A stretch of DNA of 33,254 nucleotides from Candidatus Bipolaricaulota bacterium (GCA_028277345.1 JANQGM010000015.1:1-33254), one strand, 5' to 3'; counted from the first letter of the stretch, positions 1-8,070 are shown. The notes: a model not told the origin generated them from the letters alone. Translations and numbers: made by a program.

Positions 1-69
1 ACTAAAGGACGAACGCCTGCCGAGATCTTCTGGGGAGCCGTCGGCAAACAACATCACGAGGAGGTCTGA
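1..69 (+). CDS. 3' end of an unidentified gene (left-truncated)
   Basis: Reading frame 1 is open from the window edge to a TGA at 67-69 and gives a 22-residue C-terminal tail that contains TPAEIFWG. Such TPAE-type tails occur near the C-termini of some integrase or transposase proteins, but this piece is far too short to assign. It could also be chance open frame. No terminator specific to it is evident. It ends about 110 bases before the convergent cold-shock gene. Confidence 0.3.
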   Translation, partial: TKGRTPAEIFWGAVGKQHHEEV

Positions 70-121
70 TGTGTCAACACCATTCCGAGACTGGACACAC
101 TAGAGCAAGACACGCGCTGAG

Positions 122-156
122 AAAAACGTCCGCTGCCAGTTCGTGCCCGCGGCGGA
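122..156 (-). terminator. Probable intrinsic terminator of the cold-shock gene
   Basis: On the minus strand, about 20 bases after the cold-shock stop codon, TCCGC (plus-strand 152-156) can pair with GCGGA (plus-strand 129-133), with two further inner G-C pairs after one mismatch. The stem is followed by CG and then a run of five T (plus-strand A 122-126). The stem is imperfect, so the call is moderate. Confidence 0.45.
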
Positions 157-177
157 TCCCATCGATGGATCATCGTG

Positions 178-387
178 CTATACGGCAACGACGTCCTGTG
201 CCTGTAATCCCTTGTCACCTTCGACAACGTCAAACTCTACCTGCTGGCCGTCGTCCAGCGATCGATAACCTTCACCTCGGATCGACGTGAAATGGACGAA
301 GACGTCCGTCCCATTCTCACGTGTGATGAAACCAAAGCCTTTGGAATCGTTAAACCACTTCACGGTGCCGGTTTCACGTTCCGCCAT
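178..387 (-). CDS. cspA: Cold-shock domain protein (CspA family)
   Basis: This 69-residue protein is a complete single cold-shock domain, the normal family length. It has the RNP1 motif KGFGFI at residues 16-21, RNP2 VFVHF at 29-33 and the conserved N-terminal GTVKWFN. Family members bind single-stranded RNA and DNA and act as RNA chaperones in the cytoplasm, melting mRNA structure at low temperature or in growth transitions. The start is fixed by an AAAGGAGG ribosome-binding site eight bases upstream of ATG. A promoter at 506-534 would give a leader of about 110 bases, the arrangement typical of cold-shock mRNAs. Whether this copy is cold-induced or constitutive cannot be seen from sequence. 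It is monocistronic, with a probable terminator just downstream. Confidence 0.95.
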   Translation of the reverse strand: MAERETGTVKWFNDSKGFGFITRENGTDVFVHFTSIRGEGYRSLDDGQQVEFDVVEGDKGLQAQDVVAV

Positions 388-485
388 ACTCGCTCGCCTC
401 CTTTGCTGCTGGATGTGTCATCGAGGCAGATCGATCGAGCACACGGAGCCAGGGGTCCTCGAACGCTACGATACGAGTTCCTGCA

Positions 486-504
486 CGACGTCCAACGAAC
501 GTCG
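486..504 (-). other. Small stem-loop at the 5' end of the cold-shock leader
   Basis: CGACGT at 486-491 pairs with ACGTCG at 499-504 around a 7-base loop. The expected transcription start of the cold-shock promoter is about 499, so only part of this stem may be transcribed. It could be a transcript-end structure or an operator-like dyad. Confidence 0.25.
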
Positions 505-505
505 C

Positions 506-534
506 ACTCTACTGCCATCCACTCGCCCTGACAA
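506..534 (-). promoter_or_regulatory. Sigma-70 promoter of the cold-shock gene
   Basis: On the minus strand, -35 TTGTCA (529-534) and -10 TAGAGT (506-511) are separated by exactly 17 bases. The predicted start is near 499, giving a 5' leader of about 110 bases before the ATG at 387. Confidence 0.6.
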
Positions 535-551
535 GTAATCGTCTCGCAGAA

Positions 552-1991
552 TTATCCATCTCCCCAGACCCGGTCGAGGTGCTCGTCAGGTAAGCGCTCG
601 GTCACTAAACTAACGGCGACCATCGCGACGAGGCTGATCACGATGCCGGGGATGAATCCATGCAAACCAAAGGGCGATCCGATCCCAATCCAAATGAGCG
701 CTGCCGCCAGCCCGCATCCCATGGATGCCAGAACGCCCCACCGCGTCGCCCGCTTCCAGTACAACCCAAACAGCATCGGCCAGAGGCAGGTTGACGCAAT
801 GGCCGCCCACGAGAAGGCGGTCAAGACGAGCACCAGTGCCGGCGGACGCAAGGCAATGGCAAGGCTCACAACGCCGACAAGCGCGCTGACCCAACGGCTG
901 TATCGAACCGTCTGCCGTTCGCTCAGCTCGCGCCCCAGCCCTTTCTGAACCACATCGCGCACCACGGCGCCGGACGTGATGATGAGGACGGACGCGAAGG
1001 TCGACATCCCGGCAGCGATAACGCCTGCCAAGAAGACGGCGCCGCCCCAGGGTGAGAGGACGGCCTTGGTCAGCGTTGGGATGGCCAGATCCGCCGTGGC
1101 GAGTTCCGGGTGAAGGACACGGGCGATCGCGCCGTTCAAAAAAGGAAGAACGGCCATACTTCCCCCGATCGTCGCCACCACCGTTCCCACACGGAGCACG
1201 GAAACGGACTTGATGGAATAGAAGCGCACCATCAGCTGCGGCATGCCCCAGACGCCGAAACTGACGATCATCGCATAGGAGATCATCCCCGCCCAACCCC
1301 ACTCACCGGGCGTATTCACCAATCCGGGACTCATTGTCCGTAGCGCAACATTGGCTTCGGTCAGTCCTCCAACCGCACGAAGCGCCGCGAACGTCAACAA
1401 AATCAGCCCCAGTCCCATCACCCAAGCCTGAAAGAAGCCCGTCCACACCACAGCCAGGTATCCGCCCAAGGACACATAGAGGATGATGATGACGCCCGAA
1501 AGCAGGACGGCCCAGATGTAGGGAATCCCCATCAGCCCCTCAAACGCATGCCCCATCCCTTTCAGAATACTGACGTTGTAGATGATCAGAAACAAGGCGA
1601 TGACGAAAGCGGCGAAAACGCGCGCTTCCTTGGCCTTAAAGCGTTCGGCGAGGAAGCCGGGCACCGTCATCGTGCCCAAGCGCTCCGTGAACAGGCGAAT
1701 CCGCCGTCCGAGCACCATCCAGACGAGGGCGATGCCGATGAGCACATTGGATGCCCCGATCCACAACGTCGACATTCCGAAGCGATAGCCAAATGCGCCT
1801 CCACCGATGATGACGACCGACGAGAAATAGGCGGCGACGAAGGACAGCGAGGTCACCCAGGGGCCGACGGATCGTCCTCCAAGATAAAAGTCCTCCGAGT
1901 TGCGCATTCGGCGCGAGGTCAGAACGCCAATGCCCACGAGCAGCAGCATGTACACGGTCAAGACAAGGACATAGATCGCGGTGTCGCTCAT
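552..1991 (-). CDS. Sodium:solute symporter family (SSS) transporter
   Basis: This 479-residue polytopic membrane protein has about 13 hydrophobic segments, the usual SSS size. The N-terminus carries a motif of the type SRRMRNSEDFYLGGRS typical of the family, and the family signature region GYLAVVWTGFFQAWVM lies near residues 177-192. SSS proteins couple Na+ entry to import of sugars, amino acids, organic acids, pantothenate or proline. The substrate cannot be told from sequence. The ATG lies inside the stop region of the upstream 38-residue membrane-protein gene (ATGA overlap), with GGAGGATCG just before it, so translation is coupled. The pair is transcribed from a promoter at 2129-2157. Confidence 0.9.
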   Translation of the reverse strand: MSDTAIYVLVLTVYMLLLVGIGVLTSRRMRNSEDFYLGGRSVGPWVTSLSFVAAYFSSVVIIGGGAFGYRFGMSTLWIGASNVLIGIALVWMVLGRRIRLFTERLGTMTVPGFLAERFKAKEARVFAAFVIALFLIIYNVSILKGMGHAFEGLMGIPYIWAVLLSGVIIILYVSLGGYLAVVWTGFFQAWVMGLGLILLTFAALRAVGGLTEANVALRTMSPGLVNTPGEWGWAGMISYAMIVSFGVWGMPQLMVRFYSIKSVSVLRVGTVVATIGGSMAVLPFLNGAIARVLHPELATADLAIPTLTKAVLSPWGGAVFLAGVIAAGMSTFASVLIITSGAVVRDVVQKGLGRELSERQTVRYSRWVSALVGVVSLAIALRPPALVLVLTAFSWAAIASTCLWPMLFGLYWKRATRWGVLASMGCGLAAALIWIGIGSPFGLHGFIPGIVISLVAMVAVSLVTERLPDEHLDRVWGDG

Positions 1992-2104
1992 CGATCCTCC
2001 TCACGACGAAATCCGAACACGGACCAGGCGATCGCCAGCAGGATGCTGCCTCCGATAACAATCCACGCAAAGAACGTCAGCCACGGCGTTTGAAATGGAC
2101 CCAT
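1988..2104 (-). CDS. Small one-helix membrane protein, symporter small accessory type
   Basis: This 38-residue protein has one hydrophobic helix (about residues 8-31) and a charged FRREEDR tail. The open frame extends further upstream, but the ATG at 2104 is preceded by AGGAGGAGGGTT, a strong ribosome-binding site, and the upstream region holds the promoter. The stop codon overlaps the symporter start by four bases. Small proteins of this kind precede SSS transporters in many bacteria and archaea and are thought to be accessory or stabilising subunits. The role here is inferred from size, topology and position. Confidence 0.75.
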   Translation of the reverse strand: MGPFQTPWLTFFAWIVIGGSILLAIAWSVFGFRREEDR

Positions 2105-2128
2105 AACCCTCCTCCTGTGAACTCGCTG

Positions 2129-2157
2129 AGGATAGATGGAGTCCACGTTTGCGTCAA
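2129..2157 (-). promoter_or_regulatory. Promoter of the symporter operon
   Basis: Minus-strand -35 TTGACG (2152-2157) and -10 TATCCT (2129-2134) are separated by 17 bases. The start site would be near 2122, about 18 bases before the accessory-protein ATG, leaving just enough leader for its AGGAGG site. Confidence 0.6.
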
Positions 2158-2245
2158 CCGTGACCCTACTGTGTTCGGCCGCCATGCATTGAACTTGTCC
2201 CCTTCGGCGCGCACCATTCGGCTCGCGCTACTGACAGGAGGCTCC

Positions 2246-3571
2246 ATGCGTTCGACGCCAGACAGGGTGACGTCCCGAGGGATTTTTAAGACCTGGTGGC
2301 CGCTCGCGGCCAGTTGGCTGTTGATGGGGCTCGAACTCCCCGCCATCAATATCGTGCTCAGCCGGCTGATCGATCCCGAGATTCATCTCGCCGCCTATGG
2401 AAGCCTTGTCTTCCCGCTTGCCCTGCTCATCGAGGCGCCGATTATCATGTTGCTGGCGGCATCGACAGCACTCTGTTCGGATTGGGAAACCTACCGCGCC
2501 GTCCGGCGCTTCATGCACGTGCTCAGCGCCGCCATGACGGGGCTCCATGCCCTGATCGCCTTCACACCGCTCTACGGCCTCATCGCCCGGCATGTTCTGC
2601 TGGCGCCTGAACCCATTATCGAACCCGGACGCATCGGCCTTATGCTCATGCTCCCCTGGACATGGGCCATCGCCTACCGCCGATTCAATCAAGGCGTGTT
2701 GATCCGCTTCGGCCACTCGCTGACTGTCGGATTGGGAACCATCGTTCGCCTGCTGGCCATCTGTACGGCCTTGGCGGTGGGATACGCCATCGGAACCCTT
2801 CAGGGGACGGCGATCGCGACGATTGCCGTAATCTGCAGCGTGCTGACGGAAGCCGCGTACGTCGGATGGCGCGTTCGCCCCGTTCTGCGCTCTCAGCTCC
2901 CCGAGCGTTCGACCGAGCACGCGCCGTTTTCGTATGCCGGATTCCTGCGGTTCTACGTCCCGCTCTCGCTCACCTCGATCATCTTCTTGGGCGCACGTCC
3001 GATCTTCACGGCCGGCGTCAGCCGGATGCTCGATCCCTTGAACTCGCTCGCCGTGCTTCCCGTCATCACGAGTTTGACGTTCTTGTTCCGGTCCGGTGGG
3101 GTCGCGTATTCCGAAGTGGTTATTGCGATGATGGAGCGCCGAGGCGCCTATCCGGCATTGCGCCGGTTCACCTTGGGCCTGGCAGGCGTGATGACGGCGG
3201 GGATCGTGCTCATCGCGGCCACACCGCTTGGATCGATGTGGTTCGGCTCCATCACGGGACTGCCTGAACAACTTCTAACCTTGGCTCAAGCCGGATTGTG
3301 GTTCGCCGTCCTTCTTCCGGGATTGAGCGCAGTTCAGTCTTGGTATCAGGGCATTGTCATGCATCACAAGCGCACCAATGCCATCACCGAAGCCGTCATC
3401 CTGTATCTCGTGGTGACGTCGGCCATTCTTTTCATCGGCGTTCGATGGGGCCGCCTCCGAGGCGTGTACGTCGCGCTCTTGGCGATGACGATTGGGGAAT
3501 TGGTGCGCACGGGATGGCTGGCTTGGCGATCGCGAGCGACGCAACGCGCGTTAGCGGCGCGTGACCGGTGA
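2246..3571 (+). CDS. MATE-like / MOP-superfamily multidrug or polysaccharide-type transporter
   Basis: This 441-residue integral membrane protein has about 12 predicted helices arranged as two similar halves (each opening with an amphipathic stretch and a P-L-A/S-L motif: WWPLAASW near residue 17 and FYVPLSLTS near residue 236). This matches the MATE/MOP flippase fold, perhaps the subset resembling progressive ankylosis protein. Such proteins export drugs, lipids or small anions using Na+ or H+ gradients. The substrate is unknown. The open frame extends upstream to 2090, but ATG 2246 has CAGGAGG five bases before it and the protein from there begins naturally. It is divergent from the symporter operon and convergent with coaE, four bases from its stop. 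Confidence 0.7.
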   Translation: MRSTPDRVTSRGIFKTWWPLAASWLLMGLELPAINIVLSRLIDPEIHLAAYGSLVFPLALLIEAPIIMLLAASTALCSDWETYRAVRRFMHVLSAAMTGLHALIAFTPLYGLIARHVLLAPEPIIEPGRIGLMLMLPWTWAIAYRRFNQGVLIRFGHSLTVGLGTIVRLLAICTALAVGYAIGTLQGTAIATIAVICSVLTEAAYVGWRVRPVLRSQLPERSTEHAPFSYAGFLRFYVPLSLTSIIFLGARPIFTAGVSRMLDPLNSLAVLPVITSLTFLFRSGGVAYSEVVIAMMERRGAYPALRRFTLGLAGVMTAGIVLIAATPLGSMWFGSITGLPEQLLTLAQAGLWFAVLLPGLSAVQSWYQGIVMHHKRTNAITEAVILYLVVTSAILFIGVRWGRLRGVYVALLAMTIGELVRTGWLAWRSRATQRALAARDR

Positions 3572-3575
3572 CTCG

Positions 3576-4148
3576 CTAGCTGGAGAAGACGGCCTCCATG
3601 ACTCGGTCGGCCACCTGCTGAACGGATCCATCCGCCTCGATCGCCCGGACATCCCCCGAAGGAGCGATATCCCGGTTTCGGCTCCCATGGCTCGCGCGTC
3701 CCATGGCGTCGAGACGACGCAGCCGCTCGGTTTCGGAGGCTTCAAGCCATAGGATCTGATCAAAGACACGGCGATCGACGTAGGCAGAACTCGCCAGTAG
3801 GGCGCCTTCAACCAACAGCACACGCGTTCCCTCAGCCCGATAGCGAACGATCAACCGCTCAAGTGCCTCTGCAACCGCCGGATGAACGATGGCATCCAGC
3901 GTGTCCCGATTCGCAGCCGACGAAAAGACAAGCCGCCCCAAGGCCGATCGATCGATCTCCAGAGCATCGTTCAAGATGTCCCCGCCAAACGCCTGGATCA
4001 GTCGGGCATAGACATCGGATCCCTTCGGATAAGTCCCCCAGGCAATGCGGTCGAGATCGATCCATTCGATGCCCCCGCGCGACGCCAAATGGCGGGCAAT
4101 CGCCGATTTGCCGCTGCCCGCCTTTCCAGCCAATCCGATGACTTTCAT
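3576..4148 (-). CDS. coaE: Dephospho-CoA kinase
   Basis: This 190-residue protein has the CoaE P-loop GKAGSGKS at residues 8-15, the acidic motif WIDLDRIAW where the family has its substrate-binding aspartate region, and the later HPAV segment (IVHPAV) conserved in CoaE. It phosphorylates the 3'-hydroxyl of dephospho-CoA with ATP, the last step of coenzyme A synthesis, in the cytoplasm. The frame is open upstream to 4280, but ATG 4148 begins the canonical MKVIGLAG and sits six bases after a -10 box, suggesting a leaderless message. The C-terminus is slightly short and polar compared with well-studied homologues. Confidence 0.85.
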   Translation of the reverse strand: MKVIGLAGKAGSGKSAIARHLASRGGIEWIDLDRIAWGTYPKGSDVYARLIQAFGGDILNDALEIDRSALGRLVFSSAANRDTLDAIVHPAVAEALERLIVRYRAEGTRVLLVEGALLASSAYVDRRVFDQILWLEASETERLRRLDAMGRASHGSRNRDIAPSGDVRAIEADGSVQQVADRVMEAVFSS

Positions 4149-4154
4149 GGGAAC

Positions 4155-4183
4155 ACGGTACCCGGGGGACGCAACCTCGGCAA
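4155..4183 (-). promoter_or_regulatory. Promoter of coaE, probably leaderless
   Basis: Minus-strand -35 TTGCCG (4178-4183), 17-base spacer and -10 TACCGT (4155-4160). Six bases later comes the ATG at 4148, so the start site would coincide with the start codon. No ribosome-binding site is present. Confidence 0.45.
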
Positions 4184-4193
4184 CAGAGTGATC

Positions 4194-4222
4194 TTGCTCC
4201 TCACCGCACGCCCGCGTAGGCT
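4194..4222 (+). promoter_or_regulatory. Promoter of the methyltransferase gene
   Basis: Plus-strand -35 TTGCTC (4194-4199), 17-base spacer and -10 TAGGCT (4217-4222). The start would be near 4229, immediately before the GGGAGG ribosome-binding site. It is divergent from the coaE promoter. Confidence 0.4.
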
Positions 4223-4238
4223 TCTGACGGGAGGCGCC

Positions 4239-5051
4239 ATGAGCGAAATTGTCAGGCAGTACTACAACGAGCAGGTCCAAGAAGAATGGAGCCGGCTGGA
4301 GAAGCCTTATCCCCGATTCGAACTGCTGACTACGCTCCGCTTGATCGAGGAGTACTTTCCGTCCTCAGGCCATATCGCCGATATCGGCGGAGGGCCGGGC
4401 CGCTATACGATCGAGTTGCTACGTCTCGGCTACCGCGTCACGCTCGTCGATCTCTCGGAGAAAAATGCTGCCTTCGCCCGTGCAAAGCTATCGGAGCTGA
4501 ATCTCCATCCTGAAGCCGTTCATGCCGCCGATGCCCGCGCCCTTCCCATGTTCGAGGACGAAAGCCTCGATGCCGCCCTTCTGCTAGGCCCCATGTATCA
4601 CCTGGTCGATTCAACCGATCGCGCCAGCGCCCTTGCGGAACTGCTGCGCATCCTCAAGCCGGGTGCTCCCGCCATCGTCGGATTCATCAATCCATGGGGC
4701 GTTCTTCGCGGAGGATTGACCGAGTTCCCGGACTGGTATGCGGATGACGCCTCACCCCGCCAGTTCCTAAGCACGTATATCAAATCAGGCGAACAAGTCG
4801 TCTTTACGGAATCCGCCTTTCTGCCGCCGCCCCAGGCGTTGCGTGAGCTTCGCGAGGCCGGATTCGCAGTGGAATGCCGGGCCGGTGTCGAGGGATTCGC
4901 GTCAGGGGCCCGCGGCCCCGTCACTCGCCTGGCCGAAGAGAATCCGGATGCCTACGACACTGTCAGCCGGTTGGTTCCGGAGACGGCGACATCACCCGCG
5001 TATCGCGATTGCACGGAACACCTTCACGTCGTCGTTCGCAAGATTGCCTAG
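4239..5051 (+). CDS. Class I SAM-dependent methyltransferase
   Basis: This 270-residue protein has a Rossmann methyltransferase core. Motif I ADIGGGPGRY lies at about residues 47-56, the acidic ribose-binding position VDLS follows, and the motif IV region ALLLGPMYHL matches the Methyltransf_11/25-type families. It transfers a methyl group from S-adenosylmethionine to an unknown small-molecule or macromolecular acceptor. The C-terminal part resembles radiation-type small-molecule methyltransferases annotated only generally. ATG 4239 follows GACGGGAGGCGCC. The frame is open upstream into the coaE antisense region, but that part has no family similarity. Confidence 0.8.
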   Translation: MSEIVRQYYNEQVQEEWSRLEKPYPRFELLTTLRLIEEYFPSSGHIADIGGGPGRYTIELLRLGYRVTLVDLSEKNAAFARAKLSELNLHPEAVHAADARALPMFEDESLDAALLLGPMYHLVDSTDRASALAELLRILKPGAPAIVGFINPWGVLRGGLTEFPDWYADDASPRQFLSTYIKSGEQVVFTESAFLPPPQALRELREAGFAVECRAGVEGFASGARGPVTRLAEENPDAYDTVSRLVPETATSPAYRDCTEHLHVVVRKIA

Positions 5052-5119
5052 CGAAACTCGTCACTGCACGTCGTGAAACCGACACCCTGGGCACGTGTAG
5101 ATTCCCCGAGGTGATCACG

Positions 5120-5875
5120 ATGAAAACCATCGCCATGCGCAGTGTCCTCGTTCTGATGATCGGTCTGGTTGCTGCCTCCGCGCTGGCGTTTGCCCAGGGC
5201 ACGCCCGCGCCATTGGGAATCATTCCAACGCCCACGCCGCAGCCGCTTTCGGTGAGTGTCTGGACCGACAAAACCACGTACGTCATCGGCGAATCCGCCA
5301 CGATCTATTTCACGGTATCGCAGCCCGCCTACATCTATATCTACGATATTCAGCCGGACGGCGTCGTACGGTTGATCTTCCCCAATGCCTATTCGCAGGG
5401 GAACTATGTATCGGCGGGGACGCATTCGCTCCCTGACGGAAACTATCGATTTACCGTCGCCCCTCCCACCGGGACGGAGCAACTGCAAATCCTGGCCAGC
5501 CCCATCGATCTGGGCCTGACGCCGTCGTCGTACTACGAACCCTTCCCATTGGCCGGCAATAATCCGCAGTCCGCGACCAGCCAGATTCAGGCGCAAATCA
5601 TGGGGATCATCCCAGTTCCCGATTACGTGACCGATTGGACGTCATTCACCATCGTCTCGTCCTATGGCTATACCCCGCCGACTCAGCCAACGCCACCGTC
5701 CACGCCCGGATACAACCCGTTCTATCCGCCGTTTTTCGGCTATCCGGGAGCCACCTGGTATTGGATGAATGGCGAATGGCACTTCGGTGTGCCGTCCAGC
5801 GGTTGGTACTGGTACTTCGGCTCGGATGGAAAATGGCATTTCCGCATCACCTTCCGCTTCGGAACGGGTGACTAA
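5120..5875 (+). CDS. Secreted DUF4384 domain protein
   Basis: This 251-residue protein has a signal peptide (basic MKTIAMR start, hydrophobic core, AFA-Q cleavage region near residue 26). A DUF4384 domain follows, roughly residues 40-150, with the typical VWTDKTTYVIGESATIYF opening and the AYIYIYDIQPDGVVRLIFPN core. DUF4384 is a beta-sandwich found in secreted and lipoprotein-like proteins; its biochemical role is unknown. The C-terminal 90 residues are Pro, Tyr and Trp rich (YPPFFGYPG, TWYWMNGEWHFG, GWYWYFGSDGKWHF), a low-complexity aromatic tail with WHF repeats. The ATG is preceded by GAGGTGATCACG. It is convergent with the GNAT-like gene. Confidence 0.8.
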   Translation: MKTIAMRSVLVLMIGLVAASALAFAQGTPAPLGIIPTPTPQPLSVSVWTDKTTYVIGESATIYFTVSQPAYIYIYDIQPDGVVRLIFPNAYSQGNYVSAGTHSLPDGNYRFTVAPPTGTEQLQILASPIDLGLTPSSYYEPFPLAGNNPQSATSQIQAQIMGIIPVPDYVTDWTSFTIVSSYGYTPPTQPTPPSTPGYNPFYPPFFGYPGATWYWMNGEWHFGVPSSGWYWYFGSDGKWHFRITFRFGTGD

Positions 5876-5886
5876 ATGAGGGACAT

Positions 5887-5902
5887 GGAGGCTTGTGCCT
5901 CC
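5887..5902 (+). terminator. Short GC-rich stem-loop in the convergent gap
   Basis: GGAGGC (5887-5892) pairs with GCCTCC (5897-5902) around TTGT, twelve bases after the DUF4384 stop codon. There is no T-run, so intrinsic termination is uncertain. It works with the stronger hairpin at 5916-5939. Confidence 0.4.
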
Positions 5903-5915
5903 TCGGCACAGGTTG

Positions 5916-5939
5916 GGGCCTGGCGCACACGCCGGGCCC
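5916..5939. terminator. Strong hairpin between convergent genes
   Basis: GGGCCTGGCG (5916-5925) pairs with CGCCGGGCCC (5930-5939) around CACA, ten pairs with one G-T. It lies between the convergent DUF4384 and GNAT-like genes and could block read-through from either side. It lacks a T-run on both strands. Confidence 0.45.
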
Positions 5940-5965
5940 TGACCGCAACCCTCTGACACCCCGAT

Positions 5966-7153
5966 CTAAAGCGGCATCTCATACACGCGCCACGTCTTGT
6001 ACCGTTCTCCCTGCATGGAAGTCGAGGCGCGCAGGATCAGATCGTTATCCTCCAGCAGCATCGACGGCTCGCAGATCTTGTAGCCATTCTCGACGGCATA
6101 GGCCTGGACTTGCTGATAGAGAATGGCATCGATGCCCAGCTTGCGAAAGCGCGGGCGAACGCCAAAGAACATCAGCCGCATCACGGGAATGTGGCGGCGC
6201 TTGCGAAAGAGCCGAAACGCGCGCATGAGGTCGGTATCCCGCCACCGGCTCCAGGTCGGGCGAAGTGGAATGTAGGGATCGGGTAAGGCCCCCAGCACGC
6301 TGGCCAGTTCTCCATTGACATAGGCAAATCGCATCAAGCCAGGATCGATCACCAGCTTTAAGCTATCGGCCATTGCATCCGCATCCTTCTCCAACAGCGG
6401 GAGAAAGCCCCAATTGTGGGACCACGCCTCGTTGTAAATCTGCACGATTCGATCGACTTCGGACCGAAGTTGCGTCATATCGACGACGCGCGTCTCCACG
6501 TTCCGGCGTTTCTGAACCGCCTTGGCGATCCGGATCAATCGCTCGGAGGGCGGAACGAGGTGGATCTTGTAGGCGTGATAATCCTTGGCCTTCGCAAAGC
6601 CGTAGCGCTCCAAGTAGTCGGCGTAAAACGGCGGATTGTGTGTCAGTTCGACGGTCGGCGGCTCATTGAATCCGTCGATTAGAACGGCTTGATGGGCTTC
6701 GTGCGTGGCATTCGAGTAGCCGCCCGGCCCACGCAACGACGTCATGCCCTTGGCCGTCACCCAATCCCTCGCCTGCGTCAGAAGCGCCTCGGCGACCGCA
6801 TACTCCTGGCAGACGTCGAAGAACCCGAAGAAACCGAGATGTGTCTCGTGATAGCGGTTGTATCGATGGTTGATGGCCGCGGAGACCCTACCAAGCAGCT
6901 GATCCCCTCGCCGTGCGACGAAGTGCGCAACCTCCGCCTCGCGATGATAGGGGTGATCCGCCGTAAAAAGCCCCTGCATCCCCAACAGACGATTCCCGAG
7001 AAATTCCGCGTTGAGAGGCGGCGTCCAATGGGGATCTCCACGAAACAGGACCCAAGGAACTCGAACGAAGTTCCTCATGCCGCGATCTCCAAGGGCGTGC
7101 TGCTCAATTGTGAACGTCATGATGGCGATTGGATGATTTTCATAAGTATGCAC
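5966..7153 (-). CDS. GNAT-fold N-acetyltransferase-like protein
   Basis: This protein of 395 residues (384 if begun at the ATG at 7120) matches a widespread family of uncharacterised proteins with two GNAT-like halves. The N-terminal half holds VPWVLFRGDPHWTPPL and GRVSAAINHRYNR; the C-terminal half ends in an acyl-CoA-fold region with FFGVRPRFRKLGIDAILY. It is presumably a cytoplasmic acyltransferase; the substrate is unknown. The frame begins with GTG at 7153, but the ATG at residue 12 (7120) fits family alignments better. Neither has a clear ribosome-binding site. An 8-codon upstream frame (ATG at 7144 on the minus strand) ends in ATGA overlapping the 7120 start and could couple translation. 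Confidence 0.75.
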   Translation of the reverse strand: MHTYENHPIAIMTFTIEQHALGDRGMRNFVRVPWVLFRGDPHWTPPLNAEFLGNRLLGMQGLFTADHPYHREAEVAHFVARRGDQLLGRVSAAINHRYNRYHETHLGFFGFFDVCQEYAVAEALLTQARDWVTAKGMTSLRGPGGYSNATHEAHQAVLIDGFNEPPTVELTHNPPFYADYLERYGFAKAKDYHAYKIHLVPPSERLIRIAKAVQKRRNVETRVVDMTQLRSEVDRIVQIYNEAWSHNWGFLPLLEKDADAMADSLKLVIDPGLMRFAYVNGELASVLGALPDPYIPLRPTWSRWRDTDLMRAFRLFRKRRHIPVMRLMFFGVRPRFRKLGIDAILYQQVQAYAVENGYKICEPSMLLEDNDLILRASTSMQGERYKTWRVYEMPL

Positions 7154-7178
7154 AAAAAAGTGAACCAGGACGACGGAC

Positions 7179-7207
7179 TTGCGCGAACACGCGCCGTTGC
7201 GTATGCC
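7179..7207 (+). promoter_or_regulatory. Possible promoter of the pseudouridine synthase gene
   Basis: TTGCGC (7179-7184), 17-base spacer and TATGCC (7202-7207), with the ATG eight bases later at 7216. There is no ribosome-binding site, so the message may be leaderless or nearly so. The -10 match is weak. Confidence 0.3.
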
Positions 7208-7215
7208 TATGCACT

Positions 7216-7992
7216 ATGGATGCCTCAGCGCACAAGATCAAGTTGTTCGCCCTCATTCAGAAACACGCGGGCGTCTCTCGTCGAAAGGCGCAGGAGCTGA
7301 TCAGCGCGAACGAAGTTGAGATCAACGGAACGCCTCGTTCCGATCCCTATCAGCTGATCGATCCATCGGACGTTGCCCAGCTCACCTTGCGCGGACATTC
7401 GCTTTCGCTGCATCCGCCTGAACGGCGCGTCTATCGATTTCATAAGCCTGGCGGCATGTTGTGCAGCCACGACGATCCGCACGAAGGGAACACGGTTGGA
7501 CGCGTGCTGCGAGCCGAGGGGTTCATGGGCTATTCGTGGGCCGGACGGCTCGATCGTGACGCCGAAGGCCTGCTGCTCGTGACCAATGACGGTGAGCTTC
7601 TCAACCACCTCAGCCATCCTCGCTACGAAATCGAGAAGATCTACCACGTTTGGACGACGCGGTTTCCCGAACCTCCCCGGCTGAAGGCCGTCCTTCGCGG
7701 CATGGAGGCCGGCATCCTCGATGATGGCGATCGCTTGAAGGCCGTCTCCGCCCGCCTCGAAGGAAAGCCCCCCCATCTTCGGCTCGTTCTTACCGAAGGG
7801 AAGAAACACGAAATCAAGCGGCTGTGCCGTTATTTCGATCTTCAGATCACTCGCCTTCGCCGCGTTGCTGTCGGAACATGCGCCCTGGGCTCGTTGAAGC
7901 CAGGAGCCTTTGATCGGCTTGGGGAACCGGAGACGTCGGCGCTTCGAGCCCTCGTATCGCGGTCCGACGCCCCACAGCGTTCGGCATCCTAG
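7216..7992 (+). CDS. RsuA/RluB/E/F-family pseudouridine synthase
   Basis: This 258-residue protein has an N-terminal S4 RNA-binding domain (about residues 9-60, with HAGVSRRKAQELI) and a pseudouridine synthase catalytic domain. The catalytic motif GRLDRDAEGLLLVTND places the catalytic aspartate at residue 113. The KIYHVWT and EGKKHEIKRLCR motifs are also present. It converts a specific uridine in rRNA, usually 23S or 16S, to pseudouridine. The target position cannot be told. The frame is open to 7129, but the S4 domain starts naturally from ATG 7216. Confidence 0.88.
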   Translation: MDASAHKIKLFALIQKHAGVSRRKAQELISANEVEINGTPRSDPYQLIDPSDVAQLTLRGHSLSLHPPERRVYRFHKPGGMLCSHDDPHEGNTVGRVLRAEGFMGYSWAGRLDRDAEGLLLVTNDGELLNHLSHPRYEIEKIYHVWTTRFPEPPRLKAVLRGMEAGILDDGDRLKAVSARLEGKPPHLRLVLTEGKKHEIKRLCRYFDLQITRLRRVAVGTCALGSLKPGAFDRLGEPETSALRALVSRSDAPQRSAS

Positions 7993-8035
7993 ACGCCGCG
8001 CAGATCGGGACGCGAGGGAGAGGATCTCTCCTTGA

Positions 8036-8064
8036 TTGACCCCTGTTGCCGACGCGACCATAAT
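8036..8064 (+). promoter_or_regulatory. Promoter of nadE, probably leaderless
   Basis: -35 TTGACC (8036-8041), 17-base spacer and -10 CATAAT (8059-8064). The ATG at 8071 follows after six bases. This strong promoter overlaps the alternative upstream TTG start at 8032, which argues against that start. Confidence 0.65.
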
Positions 8065-8070
8065 CATGCC

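Noticed and set aside
2189-2217. Possible MATE-like gene promoter TTGAAC-N17-CACCAT
   Set aside because: The -10 matches the consensus at only three of six positions, so it is too weak to list as a feature.
2228-3271. 347-codon minus-strand frame opposite the MATE-like gene
   Set aside because: It is an antisense shadow of a well-supported gene, with a low-complexity charged translation.
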